Shown here: in pieces, positions 27,698-35,806 of the stretch
Layout: each line of letters begins with the position of its first letter
How positions within the stretch are numbered: position 1 is the first letter of the stretch
The notes under the pieces: model-generated
Seen by the model: the letters and a program-made list of their open reading frames with translations, nothing else
What the model was told of the DNA's origin: nothing
The model's database searches: none
Position numbers and translations under genes: made by a program
Assembly (NCBI GenBank): GCA_963818885.1
Contig: CAWFTP010000006.1
Coordinates: 620,001 to 684,000, forward strand
DNA from: DATFDN01 sp963818885
Lineage (GTDB): Bacteria; Pseudomonadota; Alphaproteobacteria; Acetobacterales; Acetobacteraceae
Direction: 5' to 3'
Length of the DNA stretch: 64,000 bases

Positions 27698-28087
27698 TCA
27701 CACCACCATAAGCCCTAAAAACTCCTCCATCGGCTCGAAATCGCGATCGTCGTGCAACAAGGCGTGGTGGTACTCGATGCAGTAGGTGCCGATGATGATG
27801 TCGGCCGTCTTGCGGATCGTCACCCCCAGTTCCCGTAGCCGCCGATAATTCCGCGCGGCACGTGGAGCAAGATCACCACTCAGCAGCGGCACGAGCGCGT
27901 ACCGGCGCAGTCCGCGCTCAATACGGGTGGCATGCAGCTCATCCCGAGCGCCCTGCAGGACCTCGAGCATGATGAGGTCGCCCACCAGGAGCGGTTCCCT
28001 GCTGGCGGCGGCTTCGAGCTTGGTCGTCGCGGGCGTGCGCTGGCCGCGCAGATGCGCGATCCAGACCGAGCTGTCGACAAGGATCAC
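27698..28087 (-). CDS. vapC: VapC-type PIN-domain toxin
   Basis: A 129-residue PIN-domain ribonuclease, the toxin of a type II system. The acidic metal-binding residues are visible: Asp in ILVDSSVWIAHL, Glu in LIMLEVLQG, Asp in RKTADIIIG and Asp in HDDRDFEPM. VapC toxins cut tRNA or rRNA and are blocked by VapB. The GTG at 28087 overlaps the vapB stop by 4 bases, the usual coupling. A longer in-frame ATG start at 28138 lies inside vapB and is less likely. Confidence 0.92.
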   Translation of the reverse strand: MILVDSSVWIAHLRGQRTPATTKLEAAASREPLLVGDLIMLEVLQGARDELHATRIERGLRRYALVPLLSGDLAPRAARNYRRLRELGVTIRKTADIIIGTYCIEYHHALLHDDRDFEPMEEFLGLMVV

Positions 28088-28293
28088 AACCGCCGCGTGG
28101 GACGGCCTCGGCGCATATCCTCCAGATCGCCGTCCCACCCCAAGCCCCTCAGTTCAGCAAGTGCTCGCGCTTGCTGGCCGACCCGAACCAGCAATCGAAG
28201 CCCCTCTTCCACCGTGGCGCGCTTGGTGGATAGGCCAGCCGCCGCCATGGCCTGGGACAGCAACTCATCGTCAATCTCGATGTTGGTCCGCAT
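28084..28293 (-). CDS. vapB: VapB-type antitoxin
   Basis: A 69-residue antitoxin. The N-terminal MRTNIEIDDELLSQAMAAAGLSTKRATVEEGLRLLV is the VapB (Rv0623/AbrB-independent, ribbon-helix-helix) signature; the basic C-terminus (RRGRPTRRL) would wrap the toxin. It is expected to bind its own promoter with VapC. It precedes and overlaps vapC. The promoter would lie at 28294-28345, where an AT-rich TATACACAT-like sequence stands out from the GC-rich background. Confidence 0.92.
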   Translation of the reverse strand: MRTNIEIDDELLSQAMAAAGLSTKRATVEEGLRLLVRVGQQARALAELRGLGWDGDLEDMRRGRPTRRL

Positions 28294-28344
28294 TTCAGCC
28301 GCCCTCGGCGATGTGTATTAAGCTCGCGCAATATACACATCGCG

Positions 28345-28485
28345 TTGTCAGCCCACAAGAATGGCACGGTGTTCGGGGAATCGCACTTGTCGAACGGGAC
28401 CTACACGGTGCATGGACCGTGGTGCGTCACCTTTCTCTGGGATGGCACGGATGCGTTCGGAGTCGATCTGGAGCAGTAGCACTGA
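28345..28485 (+). pseudogene. C-terminal remnant of a HigB/RelE-type toxin
   Basis: The frame ending at 28485 encodes NGTYTVHGPWCVTFLWDG followed by TDAFGVDLEQ, stop, His, stop. It matches the end of HigB toxins (WCxTFxWxDGDAxxVDLExYH). The Tyr codon expected before the final His is TAG here, so a nonsense change removes the last two residues. No N-terminal half is recognisable upstream, so the toxin is dead whatever the state of this codon. It stands directly before the HigA-type antitoxin, the normal higBA order. Confidence 0.55.
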
Positions 28486-28496
28486 AAGAGTACGCC

Positions 28497-28739
28497 TTGC
28501 CCGAGTATCGAGCCCGCCCGCGGGACCCCAGGCGCCAGCCGACCCACCCGGGGGCGCCCCTGCGCGAGGACGTGCTGCCGGCGCTGCGCCTGACGGTCGC
28601 CGGCGCGGCCGAGGCCTTGGGGGTGTCGCGGCAGACGCTGCATAGCATCCTGGCCGAGCGACACGGTGTGGCGCCGGAGATGGCGGCGCGGCTTGGCAAG
28701 CTCTGCGGCAACGGGCCGGACCTCTGGTTACGTATGTAA
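28497..28739 (+). pseudogene. higA: HigA-type antitoxin truncated by an in-frame nonsense codon
   Basis: An XRE-family HTH antitoxin: HPGAPLREDVLPALRLTVAGAAEALGVSRQTLHSILAERHGVAPEMAARLGKL split across the typical HigA DNA-binding domain. The frame stops at TAA (28737-28739) right after DLWLRM. The same frame continues beyond it with QVHDLWRVERELA and reaches TGA at 28815-28817; that tail matches the normal HigA C-terminus, where the codon is CAA (Gln). One C-to-T change explains the stop. The DNA-binding part is complete, so a truncated repressor may still be made. The start is uncertain (TTG at 28497 or further upstream). Confidence 0.65.
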
Positions 28740-28910
28740 CAGGTGCACGATTTGTGGCGGGTGGAACGGGAACTGGCGTCGGCACTGGCACGCATCCCCA
28801 CGATGCACGCCGCCTGATCCAAACCAGGGGCCGCGCCCACGCGCTACCCTGCGCCAGCGCTTGCCGATCCATACCGCCACATCATCTCCATGATCGGAAG
28901 AGGAGATGCT

Positions 28911-29252
28911 GTGCCAACCCGTGTCTATGACCTGTTCAGCGAGGCAATGCGCGCGCGCAAACAGATCCTGTGCCTGTATGACGGATGTATCCGCGAGCTT
29001 TGCCCGATCATCCTCGGTCACTCCGAGGGTCAGGAGAAAGCGCTCACCTATCAGTTCGGCGGTCAAAGCCGATCCGGCCTGCCCCGCGGAGGGCAATGGC
29101 GTTGCCTCTGGCTCGACAAGGTAAGCAACGTCCAGCTCCGTGACGGCCCGTGGCATACGGGTGAAGCCCATACTCAGCCACAAGGCTGCGTCGAAATCGT
29201 CGACCTCGACGTTAATCCGTCAAGCCCCTACAACCCAGCCCGACGCCTCTGA
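28911..29252 (+). CDS. Conserved protein of unknown function, WYL-like
   Basis: A protein of 113 residues (120 from an alternative ATG at 28890). I prefer the GTG at 28911 because GAGGAG stands 5-10 bases before it. The visible core is QILCLYDGCIRELCPIILGH, LTYQFGGQSRSGLP, GGQWRCLWLDKVSNV and LRDGPWHTG: a small beta-rich domain with three Cys and several Trp, like the ligand-sensing WYL fold but without an HTH. I have a recollection of similar stand-alone proteins in other Alphaproteobacteria but cannot name a function. It lies between toxin-antitoxin genes. Confidence 0.6.
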   Translation: MPTRVYDLFSEAMRARKQILCLYDGCIRELCPIILGHSEGQEKALTYQFGGQSRSGLPRGGQWRCLWLDKVSNVQLRDGPWHTGEAHTQPQGCVEIVDLDVNPSSPYNPARRL

Positions 29253-29381
29253 TCCGACATCCGCGGGTTTTCGCCGGAAGGGCACCGCGCCAACAGCGAC
29301 CCGTTGCACGCGAGTGTTGCGCGTAGCCACGGGTCTTGAACAACAAAACGACCGTGAGCGGTGAGTCGAGCGCTTCCGCCA

Positions 29382-29603
29382 TCACTCGCGACCGCGCTCC
29401 GCGCGGATCACTTCGGCCGGCGTGGGGGAGAGATTTATGGTCGGACGCGTACGCAGGCGTGCCCGCAACTCCTCGATCGTCGGGCGGTCGGCCGCTCCAC
29501 GCAGCTCGTGCAGCAGGTAGTCGGAAAGGGACATGCCAGCTATCGCCGCGCGCGACTTGAGCTGGCGGTGCAGCGGATCAGGGACGTTACGGATTTGGAT
29601 CAT
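29382..29603 (-). CDS. Orphan FitA/VapB-type antitoxin
   Basis: A 73-residue ribbon-helix-helix antitoxin (MIQIRNVPDPLHRQLKSRAA, then MSLSDYLLHEL), the FitA/plasmid-stability type that normally precedes a PIN-domain toxin. The next bases downstream (29381 to 29253) encode no PIN domain; only a GTGATG at the stop codon marks where a coupled toxin would have begun. It therefore appears to be an orphan, perhaps after toxin deletion. An alternative start three codons upstream exists at 29612. Confidence 0.8.
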   Translation of the reverse strand: MIQIRNVPDPLHRQLKSRAAIAGMSLSDYLLHELRGAADRPTIEELRARLRTRPTINLSPTPAEVIRAERGRE

Positions 29604-29641
29604 GACGCGCATGTGCGCACATGCTGGTCACACGTCAACCT

Positions 29642-31205
29642 CTACGCCGGCCGCTCCCTTAGCGCCGCCAGCGCCTCCTCGAACAGCGTGCGTACCCGCG
29701 CGGTCTCCTCCTGGCCGAGGCTGTCCACATCCAGAAACAGATGCAGCCCGGCCGCGTTCTCGTTGATGATGCGCCCGCGCGACAGCTCGCCGAGCAGGCC
29801 CACCACCGCGTAGGGCGACACCTCCCGGCTTAGCCCCTTCACCGACATCGCGGCGAGCGGGCGCACCTGCACCAGGTCGCGGACATGCGCGTAGGTCTCG
29901 TAGCTCATGACGATGCCGCCGGGCTCGGCGATCGCCTGTAAACGGGCAGCGAGGTTCGCCTCGGCGCCGATGATCGTGTACTCCATCCGCTCGGCGCTGC
30001 CGAAATTGCCGACATTGCAGTATCCGGTGTTGATCCCCATCCGTGCCTTGAACGGATTCTCGATCCCGCGCTTCCGCCATTCCATGTCGAGCCTGGCCAG
30101 CCGGCGCTGCATCGCGACAGCCATGCGCAGGCAGGCGCGCGCGTCCTCCTCCACCCCTTTGCTCTCCGGATCGCCGAAGAACACCAGGATCGCATCGCCG
30201 ATGAACTTGTCGACCGTGCCGCCATGCTCGAGCGCGATCGCCGACATCTCCGTCAGGTATTCGTTCAGGATGGCGGCCAGCTCCTCCGGCTGCAGCCGCT
30301 CGGTCGTCGCGGTGAAGTCCTTGATGTCGGAGAAGAAGATCGTGAGCTTCTTGCGCTCGGTGGCAATCGCGACATCGCGCTCGCCGCTGAATATGCTCTT
30401 GTAGAGCTGCGGCGAGAGATACTTCGCGAGCTTCATCGAGATCGCGGCGAGGAAGTCATTCGCCGCTGTCAGCTCGTCGTTCATGCCGTGGATCAGCGCC
30501 GCCTGGCGCCGCTGAACGACAAGGAACGTGGTGCCGATCGCCGCGGCGAGCAGGAAATAGCCGATCAGGTATTTGAAGGCGAAGATGTTGGTCGCGATCG
30601 ACTGCTGCACCACCACTTCCTGGATGCCGCGCACGTCGCCCACCTTCCAGTCGCGTTTCGGGCTGTCGGGATGGGAATTGTGGCATGCGACACAGGGGGC
30701 GCCCATGAGGATGGGCGCCACCACGCGGACTCGGCTGTCGAAGATCGATCCCGATGACTGCGCGATCTGCGCATTCGGGTCGGTGCGCAGCTCTCGCAGG
30801 GCGTGGGACTCGAACGCGTCAAAATGGTGCGGCGCTCGGCCCCGGAAGGGCAAGTCGGAGATGAAGCGGGTACTGAACGGCGCCGCTCTGGGCGCTGATA
30901 ATGCGGCCTAGCTCGAGCGACAGCGTCGCCGGGATCGGGATCGCGCCCGGAATGTCGCGATAGTTGTTGGTGGCGATCACCGCGCCATGCGCCTGCATGA
31001 CACGGTCGACCACGTCGGTCGCATAGAAGGAGCGGATGTCGTCGATGATGCGGCTGATGTCCCGCGCCTGGTCACGCAGGATACGCTCGTTCAGGGCACG
31101 CAGGTCGAGCCAAGCCGCGATCGGCAGCCCCGCGAGAAGCAGGACCACGAGCAGGACAGCGTAGCGGCTGCGCAGGCCGTGTCGCTGGGTCGGTGCATAC
31201 GCCAT
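29642..31205 (-). CDS. Membrane adenylate cyclase with c-type heme sensor domain (one frame break)
   Basis: Class III nucleotide cyclase of about 520 residues. Order: membrane segment (YAVLLVVLLLAGLPIAAWL); a periplasmic DUF3365 (Tll0287-like) domain carrying the heme-c motif CVACHNSH; a second membrane segment (YLIGYFLLAAAIGTTFLVV); a short linker; and the cyclase domain, with metal Asp residues in FFSDIKDFT and GGTVDKFIGDAILVFFGDP. The Lys in VDKFIGD points to ATP rather than GTP. The frame breaks near 30863; removing one C from CCC in the QYRFISDLPFRGRAPHHF region joins the halves. It would couple heme redox or ligand state to cAMP. Divergent from the desaturase. Confidence 0.85.
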
Positions 31206-31367
31206 TCCGGCTCTCCAGGCGGCGAATATTATCGAACCCGACGATCAAAAAGCAACAAATCACATCGTTTGCGGCCTATTCTTGCGGCAACGCCTCGTTG
31301 CGCCAGCATCTTCCGGTTGCGGTGAGTGGCCCCTCATTGCTAGAACGCGATGGGAGGCGGCCATGCA

Positions 31368-32336
31368 ATGAGCGCGCTGCGCGAGCTTGGTTCCATCAGA
31401 GCCGATATCAGGGCGCAAGTAGGCGCCGACGCGCTGGCGGGGCTCCACCGCGAGAGCGTGATCCTCGATGCGATCGGCGTGCTGGCCTGCTGGGGCTCGG
31501 TCGTGCTGCTGTTCGTGCTGCTCGCCTGGCTGCCGCTCGGCTTGCCGTGGGCGTTCTGCTTCGTCGCGCAGGGGCTCGCGCTGCAGACCCTCGGCCTGCT
31601 CAGCCACGACGCCTTCATGCATCGCCGCATCTGGGGCGACGCCGGCTCCTGGATCGGCTCGATGGTCGCGTCTTTTCCGGTCCTCCTGAGCCCGACCTGG
31701 TACGTGATCGCCCATACGGACCACCACGCCTATCTCGGCACCGACAGGGACACGGAGACCTACAAGCAGAACCTCGACACCGCTTGGAAGCGCGTCTTCT
31801 TCCTGACCGCGGCGGGCGATCGGCTCGCCAAGCTGGGTCGCCTGTCCAAGGCCGACATTCCGATGCGCCCCGTCGTGCCCCGCACGCCCAAGGAGGCGCG
31901 CCGTCTCCGGCTGGAGCGCATCTTCCTGCCCTTGTTCCTTCTCGCGGTCGCGGGATGCGCTGTCGTCTGGCCGCAGGCCGTGCTGGCGGGCTACGTCCTG
32001 CCGCTGCTGATCGTGACGCCGGTCGCGTCCAGTCTGCGGGTCATCCTGGAACACGCCGACGTCGATCCATCCAACCGCTTCCATCTCGGGACGTACTACC
32101 GGACCGGCGCGATCACCCGCCTCCTGTTCGTCGCCAATTCAGGGGATTGCCATCTGGTGCATCACATCTTCAGCCAGATCCCATGGTACCGCATGGGGCG
32201 CGCGGTGCGCCTCATGCGGCCGGTCCTGATCGAGCGGGGGGTCGTCGAGCGCCGCTCGCTTGCACAGCTTCTGCTTGGGTGGTTCGTCCGGGCCTACCCG
32301 CACCGGAGTCTCTGGTTCCGGTCGGCACCAAGCTGA
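31368..32336 (+). CDS. Membrane fatty acid desaturase
   Basis: Integral membrane di-iron desaturase/hydroxylase of 322 residues. The three His boxes are present: HDAFMH, HTDHHAY and HLVHHIF, plus HADVD between the later membrane pairs. It would introduce a double bond or hydroxyl group in acyl chains, or act on a terpenoid or sphingoid lipid. I choose the ATG at 31368 because GGGAGGCGG lies 8-16 bases before it. It is divergent from the heme cyclase with 162 bases between them; that gap may hold both promoters. Confidence 0.88.
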   Translation: MSALRELGSIRADIRAQVGADALAGLHRESVILDAIGVLACWGSVVLLFVLLAWLPLGLPWAFCFVAQGLALQTLGLLSHDAFMHRRIWGDAGSWIGSMVASFPVLLSPTWYVIAHTDHHAYLGTDRDTETYKQNLDTAWKRVFFLTAAGDRLAKLGRLSKADIPMRPVVPRTPKEARRLRLERIFLPLFLLAVAGCAVVWPQAVLAGYVLPLLIVTPVASSLRVILEHADVDPSNRFHLGTYYRTGAITRLLFVANSGDCHLVHHIFSQIPWYRMGRAVRLMRPVLIERGVVERRSLAQLLLGWFVRAYPHRSLWFRSAPS

Positions 32337-32358
32337 CACGGAGGCTCGGGCGCGTCGG

Positions 32359-32622
32359 TCAGTGGACCAGCGCGGGAACCATCTCTTGCTGCAGCACGGC
32401 CGCGATCGCGACGTCGCGGTCGCCGGCGAGCGCCATGGGCGTGCCGTCCGCGGCATGAATCGCGAATCCCGATTCGCCGTTGACGACGATCGGACGGATA
32501 TAGGCGATCTGCTGCAGGCCCAGCTGGGCGAGCTGCGCCTCCGACAGATGGCGGACGTCGAACCGGACCCGCATCGCCTCAGCCTGCTCCGCGGCGTCGG
32601 TGGTGTTCGCGTTGCTATTCAT
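32359..32622 (-). CDS. DUF1150 family protein
   Basis: An 87-residue protein of the DUF1150 family, found in Alphaproteobacteria next to small heat-shock genes. FDVRHLSEAQLAQLGLQQIAYIRPI is the domain core. The ATG follows AGGAG at a good distance. It lies 53 bases downstream of hsp20 on the same strand, so it is probably cotranscribed and heat-induced with it. Its biochemical role is unknown. Confidence 0.88.
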   Translation of the reverse strand: MNSNANTTDAAEQAEAMRVRFDVRHLSEAQLAQLGLQQIAYIRPIVVNGESGFAIHAADGTPMALAGDRDVAIAAVLQQEMVPALVH

Positions 32623-32675
32623 CGTCTTCTCCTTCCGCCGGTCCCTCTGCGGCCCCGGCGTTCTGAAACCTCGTG

Positions 32676-33152
32676 TTACTCCTGCTCTGTCGCGCTCTCC
32701 GCCTCCACATCGACCGTCTGGGGCTGACCTCCAGCCCCATTCGCGCCCCTGATCGCGATAGTCTTCACGCGCGGCTCGGGTTGCGGACGGGCGAGGTCGA
32801 TGTTCAGCAGCCCGTTGTCGAGCCACGCGCCCCGCACCTCGATCCCCTCGGCCAGCACGAAAGCACGCTGGAACTGCCGCGCGGCGATACCGCGATGCAG
32901 GAAGACCCGCCCCTCCGTCTCCTCGGTGGCCTGCCGCCCGCGGATCACCAACTGGTTGTCTTCCTGGGTGATCTGCAAATCGTCCATCGAGAAGCCGGCC
33001 ACGGCGAGCGTGATCCGCAAGCTTGTGGGACTGACCTGCTCGATGTTGTACGGCGGATAACCGTCCGCCGAGGTCTTCGATGCCCGCTCGAGCATCTGCT
33101 CGAGATGGTCGAAGCCCAGGAACATGGGCGAGGTGAACAACCGCGTTGTCAT
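32676..33152 (-). CDS. Small heat-shock protein, Hsp20/alpha-crystallin family
   Basis: A 158-residue ATP-independent holdase. The N-terminal MTTRLFTSPMFLGFDHLEQML and the alpha-crystallin domain (YPPYNIEQVSPTSLRITLAVAGF through GLLNIDLARPQPE) match the class A rhizobial-type sHsps; the IxI-like tail is replaced by an acidic stretch (DVEAESATEQE). The leader carries a ROSE-like hairpin covering the ribosome binding site GAGGGAG, which would make translation temperature dependent. Confidence 0.95.
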   Translation of the reverse strand: MTTRLFTSPMFLGFDHLEQMLERASKTSADGYPPYNIEQVSPTSLRITLAVAGFSMDDLQITQEDNQLVIRGRQATEETEGRVFLHRGIAARQFQRAFVLAEGIEVRGAWLDNGLLNIDLARPQPEPRVKTIAIRGANGAGGQPQTVDVEAESATEQE

Positions 33153-33210
33153 CGGCTCCCTCTCAGTAGAGCGAAGCAAGTGCCGGGACCCGAAAGCGGC
33201 GCCCCGACGG
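33153..33210 (-). promoter_or_regulatory. Candidate ROSE-like RNA thermometer in the hsp20 leader
   Basis: Just before the hsp20 ATG the mRNA reads UCGCU-CU-ACUG-AG-AGGGA-G. UCGCU (33170-33174) fits the ROSE consensus U(U/C)GCU and pairs with AGGGA (33157-33161), the Shine-Dalgarno sequence. The helix has four Watson-Crick pairs next to a tetraloop, an internal G-G opposition and two more pairs; a G-G pair at this place is a known ROSE feature. Upstream GC-rich segments (GCCG and CGGC) can form an additional hairpin, as usual for ROSE leaders of 60-100 nt. Confidence 0.5.
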
Positions 33211-33225
33211 AGGTGAAATGGGCGG

Positions 33226-33903
33226 TCAGGCGCTGATTCGCAAGGGCGCCCCAATCGCCCCGACCCGGCGAATAAGCGCGGCGCGCGCCCGAGCGGCGGA
33301 CCAGCCAAGGGTGAGCAGCGCCGGCATCTGCGCTGGTGCGCGGATGACAGAGCCGAGCACGCGCGGCAAGCCGATCCGGCCTTCCGCCGAGAGCGCGAGC
33401 AGCGCCGCCGGGGGAAGGTCCATCCCGGCGGGATCGCACACGGCTCGCAGCGCGGCGAAGGGCAGGCCGTGCGCCTGCGCGAGTGCGGCGATGATCCCGG
33501 TCTCGAGATCGACACCCGCGCATCCGCTCTCTCGCCATAGGCGGGCCTTATCGGCAGCGGTTGCGGCGACAGTCTCGGCTCCGAGGATTCCGTCCACGGT
33601 CGGACCGCCCAGAGCACGGGAAAGTCCGGCATCCGCGTTCTGCCACGCGTCCTCGACACGAACCCTGCGCGGCACCAGCAGCGCCCCTGGCCTCAACGCC
33701 GGATCGAGCCCCCCCGCGAGGCCGAAGCTGATGAGCGCGGTCGCGCCCTGTTCGATCAGCGTGCGCGCCGCCCCGCGCGCGCCCGCCGCCGTGCCGCCAC
33801 CGACGGCGACGATGCGGCCGAGCCGGCGCGCGATCCGCGCTTCCGCCTCCAGCCCGGTGACGATCCCGACCCGCTCAAAACCCGAAGGCGACTCGGGGGT
33901 CAT
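33226..33903 (-). CDS. hpnG: Hopanoid-associated nucleoside phosphorylase-like protein
   Basis: A 225-residue member of the purine nucleoside phosphorylase superfamily. HpnG releases adenine from adenosylhopane to give ribosylhopane in the extended hopanoid side-chain pathway. The fold is shown by GIVTGLEAEARIARR, SFGLAGGLDPALRPGALLVP and the base-binding AGVDLETGIIAALA. Its start overlaps the end of the squalene-hopene cyclase gene by 29 bases, so it is coupled to it. hpnH, which makes adenosylhopane, is not in the window. Confidence 0.88.
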   Translation of the reverse strand: MTPESPSGFERVGIVTGLEAEARIARRLGRIVAVGGGTAAGARGAARTLIEQGATALISFGLAGGLDPALRPGALLVPRRVRVEDAWQNADAGLSRALGGPTVDGILGAETVAATAADKARLWRESGCAGVDLETGIIAALAQAHGLPFAALRAVCDPAGMDLPPAALLALSAEGRIGLPRVLGSVIRAPAQMPALLTLGWSAARARAALIRRVGAIGAPLRISA

Positions 33904-35796
33904 TGCCGTCCAGCAGGTTGCGGTAGCGCGCCAACGCGAGCAGCGGGAAATAGAGCCGGTAGCCGTGGTAGCGAAGATAGAACACGCGCGGGAAGCCGAC
34001 AGCGGTGTAGGGCAGCTCGGTCCATTCGCCGTCCTCGCGCTGCGTGCGACTGAGATAGGCGATGCCGCGAGTGGCCGCGTCGTGGCGGACCTCGCCCGCC
34101 GCCATCAGGCCGAGCAGCGCCCAGGCGGTCTGGCTCGGCCGTGCTCTCGTGGTAGCGCCCATGCGGCGCCGCGCCGTAGCTCTCCTCGTCCTCGCCCCAA
34201 CCGCCGTCCTCGCGCTGCACCGAGAGCAGGAAATCGACTCCCCGGCGCACAGCATCGTCCTCGGAGGGCAGGCCCAGCGCGTTGAGCGCGCAGAGCACCG
34301 ACCACGTGCCGTAGATGTAGTTGGTGCCCCAGCGGCCGAACCAGCTCCCGTCCGCGCACTGGTCGCGCCGCAGGAAGCCGAGGGCACGGACCAGCACCGG
34401 ATCGTCGGGGCGCATCCCGATCTGCGCCAGGAAGGAGACGCAGCGCGCAGTGACGTCGGCCGTCGGTGGATCGAGCAGCGCGCCGTGATCGGCGAACGGG
34501 ATGTGGTTGAGGTGGTGATGCGTGTTCTCCGGCTCGAACGCCCCCCAGCCGCCGTCGCTTGATTGCATCCCGATGACCCAGACCCGCGCGCGCTCCAGCG
34601 CCTCCGCGTATGCCGGATCGCCTTGCCGATGCAGCAGCATGCCGACCACGGCGGTGTCGTCCACGTCGGGGTAGTGGTCGTTCCAGGTACTGGAAGGCCC
34701 AGCCGCCGGGTGGCAGCCCCGGGCGGCGCACCGCCCAGTCGCCCACGACCTCGTTGATCTGCCGGGCGCGCAGCCAGTCGCACGCTGCATCGACGGCGTT
34801 CGGATGGCCAGCCTCCGCCATCGCGTGGCCGGCGAGACCGGTATCCCAGACAGGGGAGAGGCAAGGCTGGCAGTAGGCGCGATCCTCCTCGATCACGAGC
34901 AGCTTGCGCACCGCCTGCCAGGCGGTGGCGGCGGGGGGTGCGGCGGGATCGAAGCCGAGCGTGTCGAACATCATCACGCTGTTGGCGATCGCAGGGTAGA
35001 TGCCGCCCAGCCCGTCCTCGCCGTTCAGCCGCTCGGTGACGAAGGCGACCGCCTTGTCGATCGCGCTTCGGCGGGAGCGGGCCGGAAAGAACGGCGTCGC
35101 GACACGCAACGCGCTGTCGAGTCCCTTGAAGAAGCGTCCCCACGCTGAGCGATAGGGTCCACGAATGTAGTCGCGCACCTGCTCGGGCGGCGTGCGGAAC
35201 AGCTCCCGGATCTCGATCCCGCGCGGGTTGCGCGCGCGCGGGCGCAGCGCCATCAGCACCAGCAGCGGCACGATCACCGTGCGCGACCAGTACGACATCT
35301 TGCTGAGGTGAAAGGGGAACCAGAGCGGCAGATGCATGATCTCGAGCGGCATCACCGGCACCGCCCGCCACGGCACCTGCCCGAACAGCGCAAGTTGGGC
35401 GCGGGTGAACACATTGCTCCGCTCGGCCCCGCCGGAGGCGAGGATCGCGTCACGCGCGCGGATCATATGCGGCGCGTCCGCCGGATCGCCGATGCAGCGC
35501 AGCGCGAAATACGCCTTCACGCTGCAGGAGATGTCGAACGCGCCGTCATGAAACAGCGGCCAGCCGCCTTGCGCGGTCTGGCGCGCGCGCAGATAGACTC
35601 CGATCTTGCGCTCCAGCTCCTCGTCGATGCGGTCGAGATAATGCTCCAGCAGGACGTATTCCGCCGGGATCGTGCAATCGGCTTCCAGCTCGAACATCCA
35701 GTGGCCATCTGCGTTCTGACGGCGTGCGAGCGCCGCGGCGGCGCGATCGACCGCATCGGTCAGGGCAGCGGACTCGGTCGGCGTCTCGGCGTCCAT
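33875..35796 (-). CDS. shc: Squalene-hopene cyclase (two frame breaks)
   Basis: Cyclises squalene to hopene or hopanol at the inner membrane, about 640 residues. Several QW-type repeats are visible (QTAQGGWPLF, DGGWGAFEPEN, DGSWFGRWG, EDGGWGEDEES), and the catalytic Asp-rich motif is DVDDTAVVGM. The frame breaks near 34690, where removing one C restores WAFQYWNDHYPDVDD, and near 34137, where removing one G restores HESTPSQTAWALLG. The ATG at 35796 opens MDAETPTES, with only a weak ribosome site. It lies 11 bases behind hpnE. Confidence 0.92.
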
Positions 35797-35806
35797 GCGA
35801 TGAATG

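Noticed and set aside
27500..27700. Attachment-site duplication of the tRNA-Ser 3' end
   Set aside because: I found no second copy of the T-arm and acceptor sequence in the following 2 kb, and no integrase gene.
28737..28739. Recoding of the TAA in higA as a sense codon
   Set aside because: No recoding signal, and the adjacent toxin is already a remnant; a simple nonsense mutation is enough.
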